In this document: in pieces, positions 34,860 through 46,829 of the stretch | Numbering within the stretch: position 1 is the first letter of the stretch | How the letters are laid out: every line of letters starts with the position of its first letter | Assembly: GCA_949752795.1 (NCBI GenBank) | Contig: OX457059.1 | Span: forward strand, 173,922,242 to 173,986,241 | Direction of reading: 5' to 3' | Origin: Hyperoodon ampullatus | Taxonomy: Eukaryota; Chordata; Mammalia; Artiodactyla; Ziphiidae | Length of the DNA stretch: 64,000 bases | Notes under the pieces: model-generated | Told to the model about the DNA's origin: nothing | The model's input: only the letters and a program-made list of their open reading frames with translations | Databases searched by the model: none | Program-made: the position numbers and the translations under genes

Positions 34860-35244
34860 AGTGTCCACGTGTGTGTGCCCATGTGAATGTGTGCCTGTGA
34901 GTGCGTGTTTGGACAGGTTCTATTTGGCTTTTGGGAGGATTTCAAGGCAAACAATACCAACTGTTTACAGCCACACGGGCAGACGCTCAGGCACCAAGCT
35001 CTGCCTGCTGTCCAAATGCATGTCATGACTGACAGTATCCAGCTAACCACCCGTATTATGAGCTTCTAGGTGTGTCCCAGGCAGCGCTGTGGGATGGGAG
35101 TCGCCGGGCATTTCTTTACGTGGATGGTGTGCTTGGTCCTGAACACTAGAGAAGTGAGGGAGGAAGGGCCTGGTTGCCAACAGCCCACGTGAGTGGTGGG
35201 TAGGTACATAGATTCAGCGGTCAGGGAGGGCATACCCTGTGCCA
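31301..35244. other. Unique non-coding DNA, with (TG)n
   Basis: Nearly 4 kb with no recognised gene. ORFs of up to 187 codons (32368-32931, plus) overlap large ORFs on the other strand and show no domain. A (TG)n run is at about 34831-34859. The part around 33690-33935 looks like a conserved non-coding element (see findings). Confidence 0.5.
34831..34859. repeat. (TG)n microsatellite
   Basis: About 14 TG units, followed by an imperfect TG-rich stretch to 34912. Confidence 0.95.
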
Positions 35245-35405
35245 TTAGAAGAACCCCTGCAGCCCTCCGAAATCATTGCCATGTTGTCTTCCTTTTACCA
35301 AAGGGGAAACGAAACGAGGTCCAGAGATGCTGGGTAACTTGTCACAAGTGCAAGAGTGGGGAAGTCACCCTGGCGTCGGGTCTGGCGTGTCCACTCTTCG
35401 GCGGG
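35245..35405 (-). mobile_element. MIR SINE relic, reverse
   Basis: 'ttccttttaccaaaggggaa', 'acgaggtccagagatgctgg', 'gtaacttgtcacaag' match the reverse complement of MIR (the 'aggaaactgaggcccagaga' and 'gtaacttgcccaagg' parts). Diverged, ancient. Confidence 0.65.
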
Positions 35406-35611
35406 AACTAGGCTTGCTCCCCGTTACAGGGAGGAGCTGAGCGTCTCTGCAGATTTACAACCAGCAATGCTATTGTAAACAGCTGTTGTGAACAGCAACG
35501 CCTTCGTCACTTGTAACGTGTTTATGGCACAGAGGCTGACAAGAGATAAATCTATCATTAAACCTATTAAAAATTTCAAAGTACAGCCAACCAACCACTC
35601 CACTGTCTTTC

Positions 35612-35758
35612 ATGGGTACAGTTGTCATCTCTGGCTGCACATTAGACTCACGTAGAGAGTTAAAAGCCATCCCAATGCCTGGACTCTGCACTAGACACAT
35701 TACACAGAAGCTTTGGGGCTGGGTACCAGGCATCCATAGGTTTCTAAGCTCCGGGGCG
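35612..35758 (+). mobile_element. MER5A-like hAT-Charlie relic
   Basis: 'tctctggctgcacattagac', 'tcacgtagagagttaaaagc', 'caatgcctggactctgca' follow MER5A (consensus 'ctggctgcacattggaatca' and so on). Terminal repeats are too eroded to mark ends. Confidence 0.6.
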
Positions 35759-36620
35759 ATTCGAGCGCTCAGCTCAGTGAAGAACACTGGCTCTGTCAGC
35801 CTATTTGGTTTCCTCACACAGCACCAGCCCTGTCAGTGGCACCTAAGCTTACACATCCTACAGTAGGTATAGGATGAAGGCCCACACCTTCATCCCTGCA
35901 GCATCCCTGTGGTGCCCAAAGCAAGCCCACCTCTGCCTCCATTTTGCTGACTTAGAGAAACATATGGTGAAAAGCACTCCAGTGGTGTTGTGATGTGACG
36001 TAGTTTATTTTCAGGAGAGAATTGATGCTAATCATTTCATAAATACCTCTGGTCCTCTGTTGACTCATGGATGGTCTTAATACACCCATTTAAATTTGTC
36101 AGCTACACTTAACTGCATTTTATATGGGAAATTATATTCCATAGTGAGATTTGCAAATTTGGGAATTCACCAAGGTCTTGGAATATATCTGCCATGAATA
36201 TAAGGAGTGTGTGACATCTGAAAAGCTATTGTCTGAGGAGAGAGCTTAAGTTGAAAACAAAATAATGGTTTTATTATAAATCAGACAGAAAGAGCTTCTG
36301 GGGGGTACTAACTACGAGGCATAGCTGTAGAGTCCCTTTAAATGGAGTGTGTAAAAGTGGCAGAAGGCTGACCTAGTCTTGACTTGGACTGGGTGGAGTT
36401 CTTTGACATGTGTCTGGGCAAGGATGCCACTCTTACGGCTGGAAATCTGAGCAGGGCTGTGACATAACTGGAATGGCCATTGGCTTTATCCATCTCTAGA
36501 GCTGACACAACAGCACATTTTTCAAGGTTAGAAATGTTGTGTAATATCAAGGGAGTTGCATAATACCCATGTGGACAAAATAAGCAAATGTGACTCTAAA
36601 TGGGACCAGAGTAAGCAATT
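35759..36620. other. Unique non-coding DNA
   Basis: AT-rich with no gene recognised. Confidence 0.45.
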
Positions 36621-36979
36621 AATATTTGCAGCAATGTGGATGGACCCAGAGATGATCATACTAAATGAGGTGGGTGAGAAAGAGAAAGACAAATACCATA
36701 GGATGTCACCATACCATACCATACCATAGGATATGTGAAATCTAAAATAGGATACAAATGAACCTATCTATGAAATAGAAACAGACTCACAGACATAGAG
36801 AACAGACTTGTGGTGGCCAAGGGGGAGGGAGGGAGGGAGGGACGGAGTGAGAGTTTGGGATTAGCTGATGCAAACTATTATATATCGAACGGATAAACAA
36901 CAAGGTCCTACTGTAGAGCACACGGAACTATATTCAATAGCCTGTGATAAACCATAATGGGAAAGAATACGAAAAAGAA

Positions 36980-37028
<49 letters not shown>

Positions 37029-37095
37029 CTGAGTCACTTTGCTGTACAGCAGAAATTAACACAACATTGTAAATCAACTATACTTCAATAATTTT
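36621..37095 (+). mobile_element. LINE-1 3' end (older subfamily) with microsatellites
   Basis: Starts with the end of ORF2 ('atgtggatggacccagagat', 'gagaaagagaaagacaaata') and continues through the 3'UTR ('gataaacaacaaggtcctac', 'ctgtagagcacacggaacta') to 'tgtaaatcaactatacttca'. It carries an (ACCAT)n expansion at about 36709-36729 and (GT)n(AT)n at 36981-37026. Severely 5'-truncated. Confidence 0.88.
36981..37026. repeat. (GT)n(AT)n compound microsatellite
   Basis: About 7 GT then 16 AT units inside the L1 3'UTR, at the same place as the AT run in the copy at 19.5 kb. Confidence 0.95.
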
Positions 37096-39190
37096 TTTTA
37101 ATCACACAACTCTAGATGCACACTTAGTGATGGCGCAATTCTGATCCAGAAAAATAATCAAATTATCCACCCCTCCAGAGCACCCCGCCAGCAAGTTAAT
37201 TGCTTCAGTAATCAGGTGGTGTCAGTTACTGCTCCCCCTATAATGCCACCTCTGCTCTAGGGCCAGCCCTCCTAAGCCCTCATCCAAATGCCAACTGCAT
37301 CAACAGACAGGGCAAATGCGTGGACACACGTCCAACAGAACTTTAAACATATCTCACATCTTCAAACTGTCAAGAGCAAAGATGGGTGGCTTTTTAGCAT
37401 CATCATGTTGGATATAATTTTTGCCCTAGGAACTGGGAAATGCTCCTTCACAGGATCAAAGGGTAGTTATATCGTTTTGCAAGCCCTCTATTAGGTTTCC
37501 CATTAAAAATGAATGCTGCTAATAATTTCATTTATATGCATTAGTATTTTGGAAAAAAAAAATACCTTCACTGAATTTGCCTTGAAATTCAGAATGCTAT
37601 CAGGAAGCACCATGACAAGTCATAATATCACAGTATTTTCCTGATTTATCTTTCTTGATTGTAATATGTCGTTATTATATGACAAAAGCATTGCCTTGGG
37701 AAAATCACACATTTTTTGCTTTTTTTTTAAGTTGAACTCCTCTGTTTCTTCTAGTTTCAAGCTTAAATTGATGGGCATTTTATGTCTATATTACAATGCA
37801 CACAGCATTTCCTTGGGTGAGCTATTTGTTTAGTGCCAAGATAATCAAATTTATAATTAGGTGGATAAGTGTTATTGGTTGATACAGTTCTGATACTATA
37901 GTTCCCTTCCTATTAGATATATCAGAGCAGCATTGTACATAAGCATTGTGTCGGCTCCGAAGGCATATATTTGCCGACAGTGATACCCACAGGCCACCTT
38001 TTGCCTGTCCTCTAATGACCCTAAAGGCATTGTGGGTTAACGGTGATTTAATCCCCTTATGCATGCATAATGTGACAAGCTTTGCATAAATGATAATAAA
38101 TAATTGGTATGTATAAATAATTTATCATTTATTTTTGCAGTAAAAGTAGAATTCTTAGACATATTTTAAACAAAGGGAACTGCAAACATGATCTCAATCA
38201 GAAAGAGGGTTAAGTCTTCCTCAACTACAATTTTCAAAGTTCAAATACATTCAATGTATATTTGTGATTTCTTTCGGGAGAGTTTATTATATCACCAAAG
38301 ACTTTGAAGAATGGCCCAATTCATAAAAATCTATTTAAAATATATTCTAAATGGCAAACTTCTTTTCAAAATAAACTGAGTCATATCTTTTATTAAGAAA
38401 ATGATTTCTTTTCTCCTGAGCATGCACCCCGTCCAAAGTTTCACAGTTAAATACATTATTTGATGTGAAGATTCTATATTTAGTTCAGTAAATATTTCAG
38501 ATTAAACTTGGACTTCTAAAGCTAAGTATATGCCAAACACCAAGAAAAAAAAATGACAGCAAAATTAAAAATTGGTCACTTGTCAACTGAAAAACTAGGT
38601 GAAGTCGATGGAAGATTGAATTACTGCACCAACATGGGATTAGAATATGGTTAATTTATACCATGTCCAGATGCCAGCTGCCCTCCTGTACTGGCCAGCA
38701 CATGTGGGGACAGGATGGAGAGGGAGATCAGGGGATGCTTGATCAAGGGGCAAGTGGAAGAGTAGGGATGGCACATTGCCTGGAAAAGGGTCTCTGGAAA
38801 TCTTGATTGTGGGGTGCAACTCAACCCTTTTCTTCCCACCGTGGTTCCCTCTACTCCCAATATTACCTCCTGAGACAACACTGGTGCCTTGGGGTGTTTG
38901 TAAGAGACACTTAGAATCACTGGACCCAGAAAGACACCCCTCATGAGGCTGGTTCTGCAGCTCTGATCACAAGCTCCCGACACCCAGGAGGACCTATAGT
39001 TAGATGTAAATACAGGATGAGTCAGCATGTCAGCCCTCCGGACGCTCCTCCAGGCCCCGGGCGAAGTCTGAGGATAGAGAGAAGCCCAGGGTGGTGACAA
39101 GGAGGCCAAAGAGGACCAATTACAGAAGAGACACAGTCATCGGTGGCCTCTTCACGTGTTATCGCCCGAGGATAAACGAGCAGCCTTCCT
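37096..39190. other. Unique AT-rich non-coding DNA, candidate conserved element inside
   Basis: No repeat or gene recognised over 2 kb. The part 37800-38170 is dense in homeodomain- and POU-like words, including a 14-bp palindrome at 38057-38070. Confidence 0.5.
38057..38070. promoter_or_regulatory. 14-bp palindrome TTATGCATGCATAA
   Basis: A perfect inverted repeat made of two overlapping ATGCAT POU-type half-sites. It sits in a block that lacks repeats. A regulatory role is inferred from motif and context only. Confidence 0.35.
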
Positions 39191-39192
39191 CT

Positions 39193-39635
39193 GCAGTGTG
39201 TGCTGGGGGTGAACTGTGTTCCCCAGAGGCCATACTGACACCCTAACCTCTGTCCCTGTGAACACGACCTGATTTAGAAATAGGGTCTTTGTTTAGGTAA
39301 TCAAGTTCAGGTTCGTATTGGACTGGGGTGGAGCCTAATCCAGTGACTGGTGTATAAGATGGGAAATCTGGACACAGAGACACAAAGAGGAGGACTCCAT
39401 GTGAAGGAGAAGACACCCAGAGGGGAGGGAGGGTGGGAGGGACAGCCCAGGCACTCCCAGGGTCCCACAGCTAGAAGAGGTGGGAAGGAGCCTCCCCTGG
39501 AGACCCTGGAGGGAAGGTGGCCCTCCACACCTCAATTTCAGACTTCCGGCCTCCAGAGCTGGGATTTGACACATTTCTGCTGTGTTAAGCCCCCCAGTTT
39601 GTGGTCACTGTCATGCAGCCCTAGGACATGCGCAG
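39193..39635 (+). mobile_element. MLT1-like LTR
   Basis: 'ggtgaactgtgttccccaga', 'acacgacctgatttagaaat', 'agggtctttg', 'taatccagtgactggtgtat', 'cttccggcctccagagctgg', 'tttctgctgtgttaagcccc', 'gcagccctagga' occur in MLT1 order. Solo LTR. Confidence 0.8.
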
Positions 39636-42206
39636 TGTGTACTTCTGAGGATGGCAAGGCCGCTGGTTACACTCAAACCCTGGCGGGAAACACATGCCCT
39701 GATTCACTTGGAGCTGGGATTTTATTTTTCCGGTCCAAAGGCTGCTTTCCCCTGAGCTGCGCCTGTGTGTTTAAACACTATCATGTTGTTAAGGGGCCTG
39801 ATTTTTCCTTTTAATGGAAGACGCTCTTCCCTGGTCAGTGCTGGACAGCCTGCCCATCTTAGGGAGGATTCCCAGGCTGAGGTGCCCCTTAGCTCCCAGC
39901 AGTATTTACTTCCTTTATCGGCCTCAGTTGCCCTGAGGAGGGGAGAACATCGGATAAAACTTCAGAAAAGCGCGTTCCGCGGGAAGAGACAACCAGATTA
40001 CGCTTCTCATCAAAGTTGAATTTTCCTCTAATGGGTCTCAAAAAAAGGACAGCGTGATGGCTCTGCAGGAAGACGGGGCTGGGTCCCAATGAGGCCACAT
40101 GCCGAGCTGGCTGGTGACAAGAGCGTCCCCCAGTCTCTGCAGGGGTGCTCCCCTCACGGTGCGGACACTTCCAGCCCCAAGCCCATCACCGACGCTGCTC
40201 GGACCCCACACAGTATCCGGGACCGCCTGGCGCTCCTCCCACTTGTGGGGACGTGATCTCTCCTTGGCCGGGTCCTGAGCACAGCAGCCATCATCACTAA
40301 CTTATTAGATCTTGAGGCAATTAGCTGAAAACAAACAGAGGAGACAAGCCTGGTATTGAAGCATAGAAACCAGAAGAAAATAGCCCCTGGCGGTCCATTA
40401 TTTCAAAGCTGCTTCAAAGGCTGGGATAGCCCTCGTGGTGAAGAAAGGAGCGTATTGTTTTCCTGTAACGTCTATACAGCAGAAGGGCTTACCATGTTAT
40501 TTTCCTACTGATTCGGGTTACATGTGAGCTTGCCTTGAAATAATAGGTGCTGGAAAGCACTTTTCAGTGTCCACCTAAACCTGGCGTGCCATGCGTGCCG
40601 TGATTAGCCAAGGATTAAAAATCCAATTAGACCCTCCCTGAACATGAGAAATCAGGCGAGGAATTTTGAGAAATGCATTGAAAACCAGTTCTTAATATGA
40701 CTGGGTGTGATAACATGCACGAAATAGAGAACTGAGATGCCAGGGATCCCCAGGATCTTCTGAACAGATCGGCTTTCACCATCTTCGATATAAATGTGCC
40801 TTCCTTGCTATTAATTGTACTGATGGCAGACAGTAGATGTGTTTAAATCAATTTCCATGGGAACACAGTGATTTGTTCTTATAACTGAAAACTTCGTCAT
40901 GTCAGAGGGGGCAGTTCGCTCCTAGCAAGTGCCTGCTATGGTTAGATTTTGAGACTTTTGAAAATATTATATAGAACAACACACGTAATAACCTTAAAAG
41001 GGAAGATCATCATTTGCTGTTTGCCCCATACACTTGACTTGGTTAAGTGCTGTGAACATGCTAAATAATATCTTATCTGATGTGATTTTTCTTTAGTCAC
41101 ATGTGGTAAATACTGTGAATTTTGTGAGGCAAGAGGGTCTTTGAGTTTTATTCCTAAAAGAAAACACAACTGAAAGATTTTAAATAATTATGTTAGTCAT
41201 ATCTAGGCTTACGTACTCCTTTTTTTAATTCCTCTGCTATTTAATGCACCATTTGATTTACACAGATATATATCACGCAATTGCTTTTTTTATGTCAATC
41301 ATCTTTTTCAGTCAGAATGAAATGCTTAATTATTTGACTTTCACAGAGCAAACTGGGCATTTTAAGACAGTCCAAGTATGTGACCGCGATTCGTGAAAAC
41401 TCTATTTTTACTATGGAGTGTGTGGCATTCTTTTGGCAAATACAATCCAAATACACATTTTAATTCAAAAAATGAAAATGTGCTTTCCACAAAGACAGAC
41501 TGGTAAATTTTATCAAGCATCATCTGTTTTTCCTGCTTTGCACTAAGTTTACAGGCTCTCGTCCTTGAACAGGTTTCTGGTGATCTCTCCTGAAAAACAG
41601 AAGTGGTCTCTCTCTGTCTGTCTCTCTCTCTCTCTCTGTCTCCGTCTCTCTCTTGTATGCTTTCTCCTCTTTAATGAGGCTTCCTTTCCTTCTTGCTGTG
41701 TTTATATGTCTAATGAGAGTCTGTATGGGAATTACTGGGCTGGGTTAGAATAGTCTGACCAGTTCCCTGGGCCGGTGTCTGGAATACTGAGATTGGGTGA
41801 AATTCCTTCCCACAAGAGATTTCAGTTTGTCTGTGTGCCCTCTTGGCATCTGATTTCAAGACACGATGTGCTGGTTTATCTCCACAGCCAGTCTGGCAGC
41901 CACAAAGCCCTCACTCAGAAGATCAGACACAGTTTTTTCGGATCAGATGAGCTGCTGTTTGTCTCTCTGTCAGAGTGCTGGATAACGGCTATTAGAGCAG
42001 GCTGCCCTGACTGAAGGCATCTCTGTTAAAGGAAAAGCCCTCCATTCCATCTTCCCAGAGAGAAGGGCTCAGCGAGAACACACTGCAGTCGCCGAAGACC
42101 CAGCCCTGACGTGTCTCCTCATTACGGTTCCATGATCAGGATGGACAAAATGAAGGGAGACCCTGAAGATTGGCCTTTATGCCAGTAGATTGGGCCCAAA
42201 CCACCC
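39636..42206. other. Unique non-coding DNA, candidate conserved elements
   Basis: No gene recognised. 40290-40760 and 41080-41480 look like slowly evolving non-coding DNA. A (TC)n-rich stretch is at 41607-41656. Confidence 0.5.
41607..41656. repeat. (TCTC/TCTG)n microsatellite
   Basis: CTCTCT repeats with GTCT and CGTCT interruptions. Confidence 0.85.
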
Positions 42207-42217
42207 CATTCTGTTTT
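42207..42217. repeat. Target-site duplication of L1 fragment (left)
   Basis: CATTCTGTTTT, repeated exactly at 42478-42488. Confidence 0.75.
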
Positions 42218-42477
42218 TTGGGTTTTTTTAATTTAATTTTTATTTTGTATTGGGGTATAGTTGATTTACAATGTTGTGTTAGTTTCAGGTGTACAGCAAA
42301 GTGGTTCAGTCATATGTATACATATATCATTCTTTTTCAGATCCTTTTTCCATTTGGGTTATTACAGAGTACTGAGTAGAGTTCCCTGTGCTATACAGTA
42401 CGTCCTTGTTGGTTATCTATTTTATATACAGTAGTGTGTATGTCTTAATCCCAAACTCCTAACTTATCCCCCCATCT
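42218..42477 (-). mobile_element. LINE-1 3' end (older subfamily), reverse
   Basis: From an A/T-rich tail through 'atagttgatttacaatgttg', 'ccctgtgctatacagtacgt', 'ccttgttggttatctatttt' to 'cttatccc'. A complete but severely 5'-truncated insertion of about 260 bp bounded by an 11-bp TSD. Confidence 0.88.
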
Positions 42478-42488
42478 CATTCTGTTTT
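42478..42488. repeat. Target-site duplication of L1 fragment (right)
   Basis: CATTCTGTTTT, partner of 42207-42217. Confidence 0.75.
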
Positions 42489-45465
42489 ATTCTCAAAAGA
42501 TTGCAGTTAATTCTAATGATGAGGGTTTTCTTTCCCTGTCAGCAGTGTTGTGTTTCAGTGAACAGTGTAGGTAACTATTTAGAACCTAAAGTTATGTTTT
42601 TGTTCTTTAATGTATGAGCAAGATATGTTTCATAAACACATACATTCTCCAGAAGAAACATTTCCAAGCCATAAAGCTGTGAGATGTTATTTTTCCAGCC
42701 AGTGAAATGGTGGTGATTAATTTGTCCACCTTCCTCAGTTTTATGGACAAGTTTAAAGCCCAGGTAGAAGGAGAATGAAGACTGGGACCTCCTGATTTCT
42801 CTTCCAAGGCTCCTTAAAGGACACTGTTAGCAACAAAACTCCAGTCTCTCTTTACCTGATTTTGCAGATAACAATGCGGTCAAACGTGAAGGCTCTGAGT
42901 GTCCTTATCTGGGTCATCAAATGGTTCACAAGGCAACAGGGTGACGGCTGATGCTGAAAGCATGTGTGTCCTAACTGCTCAGGTCAAGGGGCTGAGCGTC
43001 CAGGAACTAAATGTGGCTACACTTCCTGATTCCCTCTGCTCAAAACACTAGTCCCATTGCCAGGACACGTGAGTTCTTCTTTTTCTCTCAGAGTTGCTCT
43101 TCAATTCCCCGTCCCAATTAAGGTTGTTTGGGGGATAGAAAGAAAGAAAAAGAGCTCAGCTGTATAGCTGTTGCACTGAAGATGATTGATAAAGCCATAA
43201 AATTACTTGTGTCACCCTCTGATTTTAAATGAGTATGACACACACAAGAAAAGCTCCTAACCCAACCTCTGCTGAGTTTACCTCTTTCCAAACCATATCA
43301 GGCTTGACCTCAGACAGGTCTGTGAATCCCATTGGTTCAATCCCCGCATTTGGCAGGTGAGAGGCAGACGCTGAAACAGCGTTCTCGGCGCCCCAAGCCT
43401 CCCTGGTTCTCCAGATCTAGGCCAGCAACTCACCTACATTGCTGTATTGCTCTGATTTTCTCCTATTGCTCTCACCTGCTGGAAATATGTCCCGACTCAT
43501 TCTTTAAGGGGAACAGCAAGCAAACAAAACCTGAAAATAAGAAGCCTTTCATCCTTCACCAGACACACAGCTGTTCCCTGGGATAGTCCAGCCATAAACT
43601 TGCCATTCACGAGGCGCACCTTCTCAGGATTGGATTTGGGTGGGTAGAGAGGGATGTCAGAACCTCACCGTCATCATACTTGTAGCTTCAAAGCCAGGTC
43701 AATGAAGTGAATAAAATAGTTTCTTTGAAAGAGTTTGTCCTAACAATGTTCAGAGAGAGCATGAAAGTGGTGAGGGAAACCACAGGGGGACCTTGGTCCA
43801 AAGCTTGTCTTGCTTTATTCTTCACTTCTGAGTTTGACTTCTAAGTTCAACCACAGGAGCCTGGCTGATATTTTAGGTCCAGTTTTCCATGGGGAGTGAA
43901 TCATGGAGGTCAGAGGAGTTGATCAAAACTATTGATATAGTTCCTATTCCTACTCAGACTATCAAAATCCCCAGGGCTGATAGATCTAACCTTGGCCTTC
44001 ATGAAGGAGATACACCTGATGGGAGAACCCAGCTCAGCCCAACACTTGGACACATGCACCCTTCCCAGTTATGGGAGACCTTCCGCACAGGTGAGGCATA
44101 CTAGTTTCCTGTACCCGGTGCTTTGCTTTTTATAAAATCATATATATGACCACATCTTTGCTATCTTTGACAATGAATTGAAAGCCATGGAGAGTTGACT
44201 GTGGAGATTGAGGAACTGCTCCTTAGTCCACTTGCAAAGTCTGTCTCTATTGCTCTAGACAAATATCAGCCCACCCTTTTTCTCCAGCCAGGCCCTCTCA
44301 TTTCCCCAGTCTAGGTGGAATTTTTGTGGTGTTCAAGAATGACAGGACTGTTCAGCGAAGCATCTAAATGATATTTAACATCTAATATGATATTTTTAAA
44401 CACTGCAAAATGTTTGGAGACTTTCACATCTGAGTGGGTATTGATACTTATTTAAATTTGACTTTGGGTGAAAACGAATCATGCTTTTAACACTCATCAA
44501 ACAACTCAGTGTTGGCTATTTATATAAAGTCAGTTCAAATGAACTCAACTATTATTTACATTAAGACTTATACTCTTGAGAATTTACTACATCCTGACTT
44601 GTACCTACACCAAATTGTTCTTTGGATTTTGGAACCTGTTCTTTCTTTTCCAGTTTGCCTCTTCTGTCACCTTGTTGCTGTCCTCTAAGTATTCACAGAG
44701 GAGCTCCTCCATGCTGTCACTGTGTTTGCATCAAGGATAAAATACTGGAAAGACAGACAGACACCATGGTTTCCTCAGCTGCATGAACATAAAACGTGGA
44801 GGGCTCTGCAAATTATCCACCCATCATTTCCAGGTTGCAGGACTTCTCCCAAGTGAACAAGGAATGTCCCTATTTTAGCACCTGTTGGCAAATGGTCAAG
44901 GTGAGAGGAAGATCAATCTTCCTAGCCTTCTTCTAATTATCCCACATCCATCAAAGCGCTAGCTTTATGTTCTCTGAGCAGAGACGTGGAGGAGGAACAG
45001 GTGATGGGCAATCTCGTCTCTACAAGAACTCTGACAATGGAAGGTGGGTGTGGAGCAGTGCAGCTGGTGGACCTTTACCTCTAGTCATTGGAGAGTAGAC
45101 ACCATACTCAACATGCTCCTGTGGCATCTCACCCTGCCTCAGTTTAGGAAACACAATCAACCCCTTCCCCCAAACCCCAGATCTCCTGCAGTGCCTCATG
45201 TGCCAAAATGTTTTCTTTTCTCCCCTCAACTCTGTCCTACCAGCAGGCCCCTCACCTCCATGCCCTGAACCCAGGACACTAAAAGTCACTGACCTGCTTT
45301 CTAAGGTGTACTCATTTTCTCTCCCCTTTTCTTCCTTTCCAGTACAGGAGATTCTTCGTAGAATATGGTATACCTCTCTATTTACTTAGATCTTTTAAAA
45401 TTTCCCTCTGCAATGTTTTGTAGTTTTCAGTACAGATCTTACCTCTATTGTGTTACATTTATGTC
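42489..45465. other. Unique non-coding DNA
   Basis: About 3 kb, AT-rich, no gene or clear repeat. ORFs are under 90 codons. Confidence 0.5.
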
Positions 45466-45482
45466 TAAACATTGCATCTTTT
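45466..45482. repeat. SINE target-site duplication (left)
   Basis: TAAACATTGCATCTTTT, identical to 45694-45710. The right edge merges with the T run, so its exact end is approximate. Confidence 0.9.
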
Positions 45483-45693
45483 TTTTTTTTTTTTTTTTTT
45501 TTCGGTACGTGGGCCTCTCACTGCTGTGGCCTCTCCCGTTGTGGAGCACAGGCTCCGGATGCACAGGCTCAGCGGCCATGGCTCATGGGCCTAGCCACTC
45601 CACGGCATGTGGGATCTTCCCAGACCGGAGCATGAACCCATGTACCCTGCATCGGCAGGCAGACTCTCAACCACTGCGCCACCAGGGAAGCCC
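45483..45693 (-). mobile_element. CHR-2-type tRNA-derived SINE, reverse
   Basis: T run, 'cggtacgtgggcctctcact' and so on to 'ccaccagggaagccc'. Reading the minus strand, the A box TGGCGCAGTGG (plus-strand 45671-45681) fits the RNA polymerase III consensus; the B box is altered. A perfect 17-bp TSD marks a full-length, fairly young insertion. Confidence 0.96.
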
Positions 45694-45710
45694 TAAACAT
45701 TGCATCTTTT
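45694..45710. repeat. SINE target-site duplication (right)
   Basis: TAAACATTGCATCTTTT, partner of 45466-45482. Confidence 0.9.
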
Positions 45711-46145
45711 GACTCTATTGTAAGAGGTATTTTGTCATTTCAATTTCATAATTTCCATTGCTAATTCTCTAAGTTCTTCATTCTTTCCTCCACCAGCTTC
45801 TCTCTGAACTTGATGCTCAGACCAAACCTTTTCACCCTCTGGTGGAATGTCTTTCACTGCCTGGGAGAGGGTGGCCTGCCTCGATCAGAACACAATGGCA
45901 CCACGGGAGAAATCCTATAGGTTTCTAGAAAGTGGGCTACTGGAGGCTCTCAGGGGAAGATGACAGCCTCTGCTCTGATAACAGTGGGAAAGTGTCTCTT
46001 TCTCCTTCCCTGGCAAGTCCCAACCAAGAAGGTTCTGCATTAAAGGACATAAATTCAAGTAATTTACAGACTTGACATTTATAATCAGTGATCTGCCTCA
46101 CATGTGACTTGACTTAGCCATTCATTTAAATAATTTTTCTTATTT

Positions 46146-46161
46146 AAAATAGTTGCCACTC
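46146..46161. repeat. Target-site duplication of CHR-1-like SINE (left)
   Basis: AAAATAGTTGCCACTC against AAAATTGTTGCCACTC at 46467-46482, one mismatch in 16. Confidence 0.75.
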
Positions 46162-46466
46162 ATAAGAGTCTGCCTGCCAATGCAGGCAACATGGGTTTGA
46201 TCGCTGGTCTGGGAAGATCCCACATGCCACAGAGCAACTAAGCCCGTGTGCCACAACTACTGAGCCCACGTGCTGTAACTATGGAAGCTCACATGCTCAG
46301 AGTCCATGCTCTGCAACAAGAGAAGCCACCACAAGGAGAAGCCCACACACTGCAGCGAAGAGTAGGCCCCGCTCACCGCAAATAGAGAAAGCCCACACAC
46401 AGCAATGAAGACCCAATGCAGCCAAAAATAAATAAAATTAAATCTTTAAAAAAATAATAAATAAAT
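46162..46466 (+). mobile_element. CHR-1-like long tRNA-derived SINE
   Basis: Starts within the tRNA-like head ('agtctgcctgccaatgcagg'), then 'gggaagatcccacatgccac', 'gagcaactaagcccgtgtgc', 'caacaagagaagccacc' and 'acccaatgcagccaaaaata', ending in an A-rich tail. The body is longer and more diverged than the three CHR-2 copies and lacks the first ~25 bases. It is the older CHR type shared by whales, hippos and ruminants, from memory of the family. Confidence 0.85.
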
Positions 46467-46482
46467 AAAATTGTTGCCACTC
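46467..46482. repeat. Target-site duplication of CHR-1-like SINE (right)
   Basis: AAAATTGTTGCCACTC, partner of 46146-46161. Confidence 0.75.
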
Positions 46483-46829
46483 TGTGCTTTTCCTCAGGCT
46501 CTCTAGGGTCTTCACAATGTGTGGTTCATGTCCTTTTATTAAGTAATAATTCTCAAAAATAAATATTTTAGGGGCATCAACTCTGTACTGTCTTATCTAC
46601 TTCTGTGTCCCCACAACTTTCAGTCATGCACAAAAAAGAGAACAATTTCAAGGAAGCAAACCAGACAGCTCAACAAAGACAGCAAAGTGCCAACTCAAAT
46701 GATGAGGGAAGGTGGGGGCAGGACGGAGGCAGGTCCTCCCAGGGGTTAAGGAGTGTGGAGAAAGAGGGGTCTTGAAATCAAGTGCCAGCATCTGCATTCA
46801 TTCATGTGTAACAAAGGGAAAAATTCTAA
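46483..46829. other. Unique non-coding DNA
   Basis: Nothing recognised between the SINE and the old L1. Confidence 0.45.

Noticed and set aside
36709..36729. Functional ACCAT repeat or regulatory array
   Set aside because: It is a short pentanucleotide expansion inside an L1 3' end.
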